Assembly: GCA_050084985.1 (NCBI GenBank)
Contig: JBITNC010000001.1
Coordinates: forward strand, 111,228,001-111,292,000
Direction of reading: 5' to 3'
Origin: Nageia nagi
Taxonomy: Eukaryota; Pinophyta
Length of the DNA: 64,000 nucleotides
The notes beneath the pieces are model-generated. The model had not been told where the DNA came from. It saw only the letters and a program-made list of their open reading frames with translations, and made no database searches. Below, piece after piece: positions 59,922-64,000 of this stretch (positions are counted from its first letter, which is position 1; each line of letters begins with the position of its first letter). The translations under genes and the position numbers were made by a program.

Positions 59922-59933
59922 GCTCTGATACCA
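59922..59933 (-). other. Primer-binding site, family B
   Basis: The minus-strand TGGTATCAGAGC is an exact match to the usual plant copia PBS (complement of the 3' end of tRNA-iMet). It lies just inside the LTR that ends at 59,937. Confidence 0.9.
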
Positions 59934-59936
59934 ATT

Positions 59937-60422
59937 TGAAGGAACTAATATAAGATAATTCTTAATCAACCAAGATCATATGAAATCTCACAATTACATC
60001 TAAAAAACTCACAAAGAAATCTCACAACATAAGATGTAAGTGGTTCCTCCAACTAGGAGTACATCCACTAACTAGATCTCACTTTATTCATAATATGGAC
60101 TCTAACAAACTTCTAACCTCAACTCCTAAACACTATCCACTAGAATAATTTTAATCCACAAAATGATGTGTAATCACAAAGAGGGAGCCTTCTATTTATA
60201 GGCCAAAATCTCTTTTTAGATCATCTTTTTATCTAATGTACAAAAGCATGACATGGACATCCTTTTACCTAAGGGGCATGCTCATGATATAGAGTGTAGG
60301 ATAAGTTACATTATCATATTCACTTGAATACTTAAGGTATCAAATGATACTATTAAGTATTAGTGATCTTACATAGAATATTATTATAAAACCTTTACAA
60401 TAATGAATTATACATTCTAACA
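59937..60422 (-). mobile_element. Family-B LTR shared by two element bodies
   Basis: It runs from TGAAGGAACTAAT to TTCTAACA, 486 bp. The PBS is on its left and a polypurine tract, AAGGGGGAG (complement of 60,423-60,431), on its right. It therefore serves as the 5' LTR of the body at 42,430-59,936 and as the 3' LTR of the body at 60,423-64,000. The expected target duplication is absent on both sides, as in a tandem LTR-body-LTR-body array. Confidence 0.9.
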
Positions 60423-61110
60423 CTCCCCCTTAGTGCAATATTGGGATAGAGAGAATAGAGAGAATAAAGAGAGAAAGTAAGAGAGTTCTCCTCCAAATAG
60501 ATACAACAGAGATGAGAAATTTTTATATATTTGTGAAGTAATAAATATCTAGTTTAAGACTCATTACTTTGCCAAATACAATTATTAACCACAATCAATT
60601 TCAATGTACGTGAAGTAGTTATCCAATTGGAAGTCATGAAGAGTCACCAAGAGCCTACATACCTGAGGTAAGTAACCTGCAATCTCAAAGGAACCTACAA
60701 TTCATAAGTAGCTTCTATAACAAGATTAGTTAGATGCAACATATTCATATCAACAAGGATAGATGAATCACACAAATGCCATTATGAACTGATCAATGGT
60801 GCACTATGAGTCATCACAAAGATGCCAAGCCAAAAACTCATAGTCACTTGTTGTATATAAAATATGTGTTAATTATCATTACAAAATAGAGCATGCATGT
60901 ATAAGTTCCTCACATATGGATAACTAAATAGTGCTAAAAGACACATAAGAGTTCCTCACATATAGATAACTAAACAGTGCTAGATTGGCCAATCTTTTTA
61001 TTTTAAAAATTTGTACAAGTTCCTCATGCAAAGTGAATGTACCACGAAGGTGTACAACAAAATAAACATTATACAACATAAAATCCTTGTAGGAATGAAT
61101 TTTTCATCAC
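60423..61110 (-). mobile_element. Family-B second body: polypurine tract and 3' UTR
   Basis: It starts with the polypurine tract and is non-coding. It matches the joined 42,430-42,613 plus 52,145-52,743 sequence, including diverged tandem 'gttcctcacatatggataactaaatagtgc' units at 60,890-61,000. Confidence 0.85.
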
Positions 61111-64000
61111 AAACATGAATTCAAACTTCACTCCCCCTTGAGGGCAACTTCACCAACCTGATAGCATTCTTAAGCTTACAAAATTAAGCTTTTAGGAGGG
61201 GTTTGGTGAACAAATCAATGGAGTTCAAGGTGGATAGACAATACTCTAGGTGTTTTATGCCATCAAGAACCTTCTCCTTAATAAAATAGGCATGGATCTC
61301 CATATTTTTTATTCTTTAATGGAACATAAGATTCTTAACCAAAGAAATAGTTGACTGATTATCTAAAGAAATCAAAGATGAACCATCTTACTCATACCTA
61401 ATTTTTTTTAGAATATGCCTTAGCCAAATGGATTTTTGAGTTGCAACAGACATGAAATGATGTTTAGATTCTATGGTAGAAAGAGAAATAGTAGGCTACT
61501 TCTTAGAATTCAAAGAGATAGCACTTGAACTAGTGCTAAATACATATGCAAAGGTTGATTTCTTATCATCTCTATCTCCCCCATAGTCAGAATCTAAAAA
61601 TCTAGAGAGAACAAATGAGGGAAACTTGTAACACTTGAGATCAAGATCCTTATTCCCTGCAACATACCTCAAAATTTACTTAATAACATTGAGATTCTCA
61701 ACATAAGGTTTTTACATGAATCATGTCATCAAATTCATTACAAAAGCAATATCTAGCTTGGATATAGTCAAATACAAAAGACTACCAATTAATTACCTAT
61801 AAGCTGTAGCATCAACTAAGAGTTGGAGATTAGAGAAATAATGACTCTAAAAGAGATTGGGATCCTAACATATATACATTCCTCCATCCTAAAACTCTAT
61901 AATATGTTTGATATATACTTATATTGATTGAGATAAGTACAATCCTTATATTGATACACTTGCATTCTAAGATAGTGGTGCAAGAGACCAAGATTAGTCA
62001 TTTCAAACATTACGTTAGGTTTGGATATGCACTCTTGAATGATTTCATCATTATTTCTAGTAATCAAAGATCATCCACATAAAGAAGAATCAAGACTACA
62101 TCTTTTCCTTGATTGAGCACATATAGATTGGAGTTAGAAAAATACTTGGAGAAACTAATGTCTATTAAATACCCTAAAATATTATTGTACCAAGCTCTAG
62201 GTGCTTTCTTAATTCCATATAATGGCTTCTTTAGCTTGCACACAAAGGAATTTTTACCTTCCATAATGAACCCTTCTAGTTGATTCATGAAGATTTCCAC
62301 ATCTAAGTTACCATTGAGAAATGCACTCTTTATGTTAAGTTGAAAAAAATTTCATCCTTATGCTGTAGAAAGAGCAAGGATAATTCTCATAGTAGGCATC
62401 TTTTCCATGGTAGTAAAGGTTTCCTCATAATCTACATAATATTTTTGAGCAAAACCTTTGGCTACTAACCTTGCCTTGTATTTTTCAATATCCTCAATAA
62501 AATTGAACTTTACCTTGAAGATCCACTTATTGCCAATCATATTCTTCTCATTAAGATAAAGAACCAAATCCCAAGTTTCATTTTTTATAAGCACCTCATA
62601 CTACACTTTTATGGCTTCCATCCATCACTCATGCTTAGAAGCTTCTTTGAAGGTTGAGGGCTCATGCTTATTGTTAATATTGAAAAATAAGGATTTGTTC
62701 AAGGTCATGCTCCTTGTTACCCTTTATGTTGAAGAATTTTGTTCCTAAAGTGACTTATCTAGATCAATATCTAACTAACTAGGTGCAACTGAAGAGTCCT
62801 CTAGATCATCAACATCATCATTAGAAGCAGATTCTTCAAAAAGTTCATTGAAATTTACATCTTTTGAAATAAACATGGCTTTTTAGGATGGAGAGTAGAG
62901 CTTGTAGTCTCTATGTTGACTGTCATAACTCACAAAGATGTATTTTTTATCTTTTTTATCTAACTTATTCTTTTTCTTAAAAATAATGTAGGTGAATGCT
63001 TCACAACCAAACACCCTAAGGTGTGAAATGTTAGGTTTTCTTCCTAACCATACCTCAAAAGGAGTTTTACCCTAAATAGCTTTTATAGGACACCTATTCA
63101 AGGTGTAAATAACAATATTCATAGCTTCACCCCATAAGAAACTAGAAAGATTACCCAACATGCATTTAGCCATCTCCATTATTATCCTATTTTTTCTATT
63201 GGTAACTCCATTCTATTGAGGAGTGTAAAGAATCATAAATTGCCTCTTGATCTCATACTTAGCATAATAGTTATTGAACTCATTACTACTATATTCTCCC
63301 CTATTACCTAATCTTAAAATCTTGATTTTAAGGTTAGTTTTATTCTCAACAAAGGCCTTAAAAACCTTAAAACTCTCAAAGGTTTGATCTTTGTGTTCAA
63401 ATAGATACCCAAAGGTCATTCTACTAAAATCATTAATGAAGGTCAAGATGTAAGATGCTTCTCTAAGTAACTTAGTCTAAAATGGACCCATCAAATTTTA
63501 ATGCACAAGTCAAATAGGTTGAGATGCTCTTGTTGCCTTATCTTTTTCAAACTTTTATCTATGCATCTTTTCGAGAATGCACTTCTCACATAGACCAACC
63601 AAAAGAGAAATTGAATTTAAACCTTTCACAAGTTCTTTATCTTTCATGACTTGAATACTTTTGTGGTTAAGGTGTCCTAAATGTTGGTGCCAAATATTAC
63701 CTCTAGAACAAATACTAGTAGAAAGATATATCTTTGATAGAACTTGATCCATAATGTAGAGGTTATCTTTCATTGATCTTTTAACCAAAGTGGTAAGTCC
63801 TTTCTTAATGCATCGAGATTCTAGCAACTTGAATCATGGAGAGAAGGTTCATCCTTAAATTAAGAACATAGAGAACACTTTCAAGAACCTTTTTATGAAT
63901 CAATACACTTCCAATTTTTTGAACTTCAAAGAGAGAGTTATCACCTATCACAACTGCATCTTTACTATACTTGTGAAAGTTCTCAAACTTATCCTTTTCA
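61111..64000 (-). pseudogene. Family-B second body: copia pol, cut by window edge
   Basis: In minus-strand order from the right edge: the protease/gag-preintegrase part includes LWHQHLGHLNHKSIQVM inside 63,555-63,827 (DNLYIMDQVLSKIYLSTSIC upstream). The integrase part at 63,213-63,446 has MTFINDFSRMTFGYL and GNRGEY in place of DNGGEY. RT spans about 61,900-62,600, with KNETWDLV, GNKWIFKVK, KARLVAKGFAQKY and LLYVDDL at 62,064-62,085. RNase H, 61,120-61,690, is badly decayed. Gag and the far LTR lie outside the window. There are many stops and frameshifts. Confidence 0.85.

Overview
This is a stretch of plant nuclear DNA. It is AT-rich, has only one clear host gene, and is otherwise built of decayed retroelements nested inside one another. 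The mix of Ty1/copia, Ty3/gypsy, L1-type LINE remnants and long low-copy spacers suggests a large seed-plant genome, probably a gymnosperm. That taxon is an inference; no sequence search was run.

Left part (1-15,770). The left edge carries the leader and 5' LTR of a minus-strand copia element (family A). It is followed by unrecognised coding remnants, a plus-strand LTR/PBS/gag-start fragment of a Tat-like gypsy element, a 45-bp minisatellite, a candidate 885-bp LTR and another decayed coding remnant. The one intact gene, at 8,844-9,218, is a single-exon spliceosomal p14/SF3B6 protein. Just downstream is a two-copy duplication rich in AAACCCTA telo-box motifs. After about 3 kb of low-copy non-coding DNA comes a truncated minus-strand L1-type LINE.

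Middle (15,771-36,900). A minus-strand Ty3/gypsy element with matched 695/696-bp LTRs is split inside its reverse transcriptase by a second element (19,071-34,015, perfect AAAGG target duplication). That second element has very large LTRs and only a 313-bp interior. Its 5' LTR in turn holds a solo copia-type LTR and a Tat-like gypsy element (23,505-31,476) that has gag but no pol and carries an antisense plant-mobile-domain gene on the opposite strand.

Right part (about 37,289-64,000). A decayed plus-strand copia element is interrupted in its RNase H by a minus-strand copia array (family B). In that array the LTR at 59,937-60,422 has a polypurine tract on one side and a primer-binding site on the other, so two element bodies share it. 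The first family-B body is itself interrupted by a nearly complete family-A copia element (42,614-52,144, two 472-bp LTRs, perfect CAATG target duplication). The long leader of this family-A element contains pieces of two host genes in the element's sense orientation: a TOUSLED-like kinase and a PPR protein.

The order of insertion can be read from the nesting. The gypsy element came first, then the giant-LTR element, then the Tat-like element inside it. In the right part the order was plus-strand copia, then family B, then family A, whose LTRs differ at only about eleven positions by eye. No autonomous intact element was found: every polyprotein is broken by stops or frameshifts.
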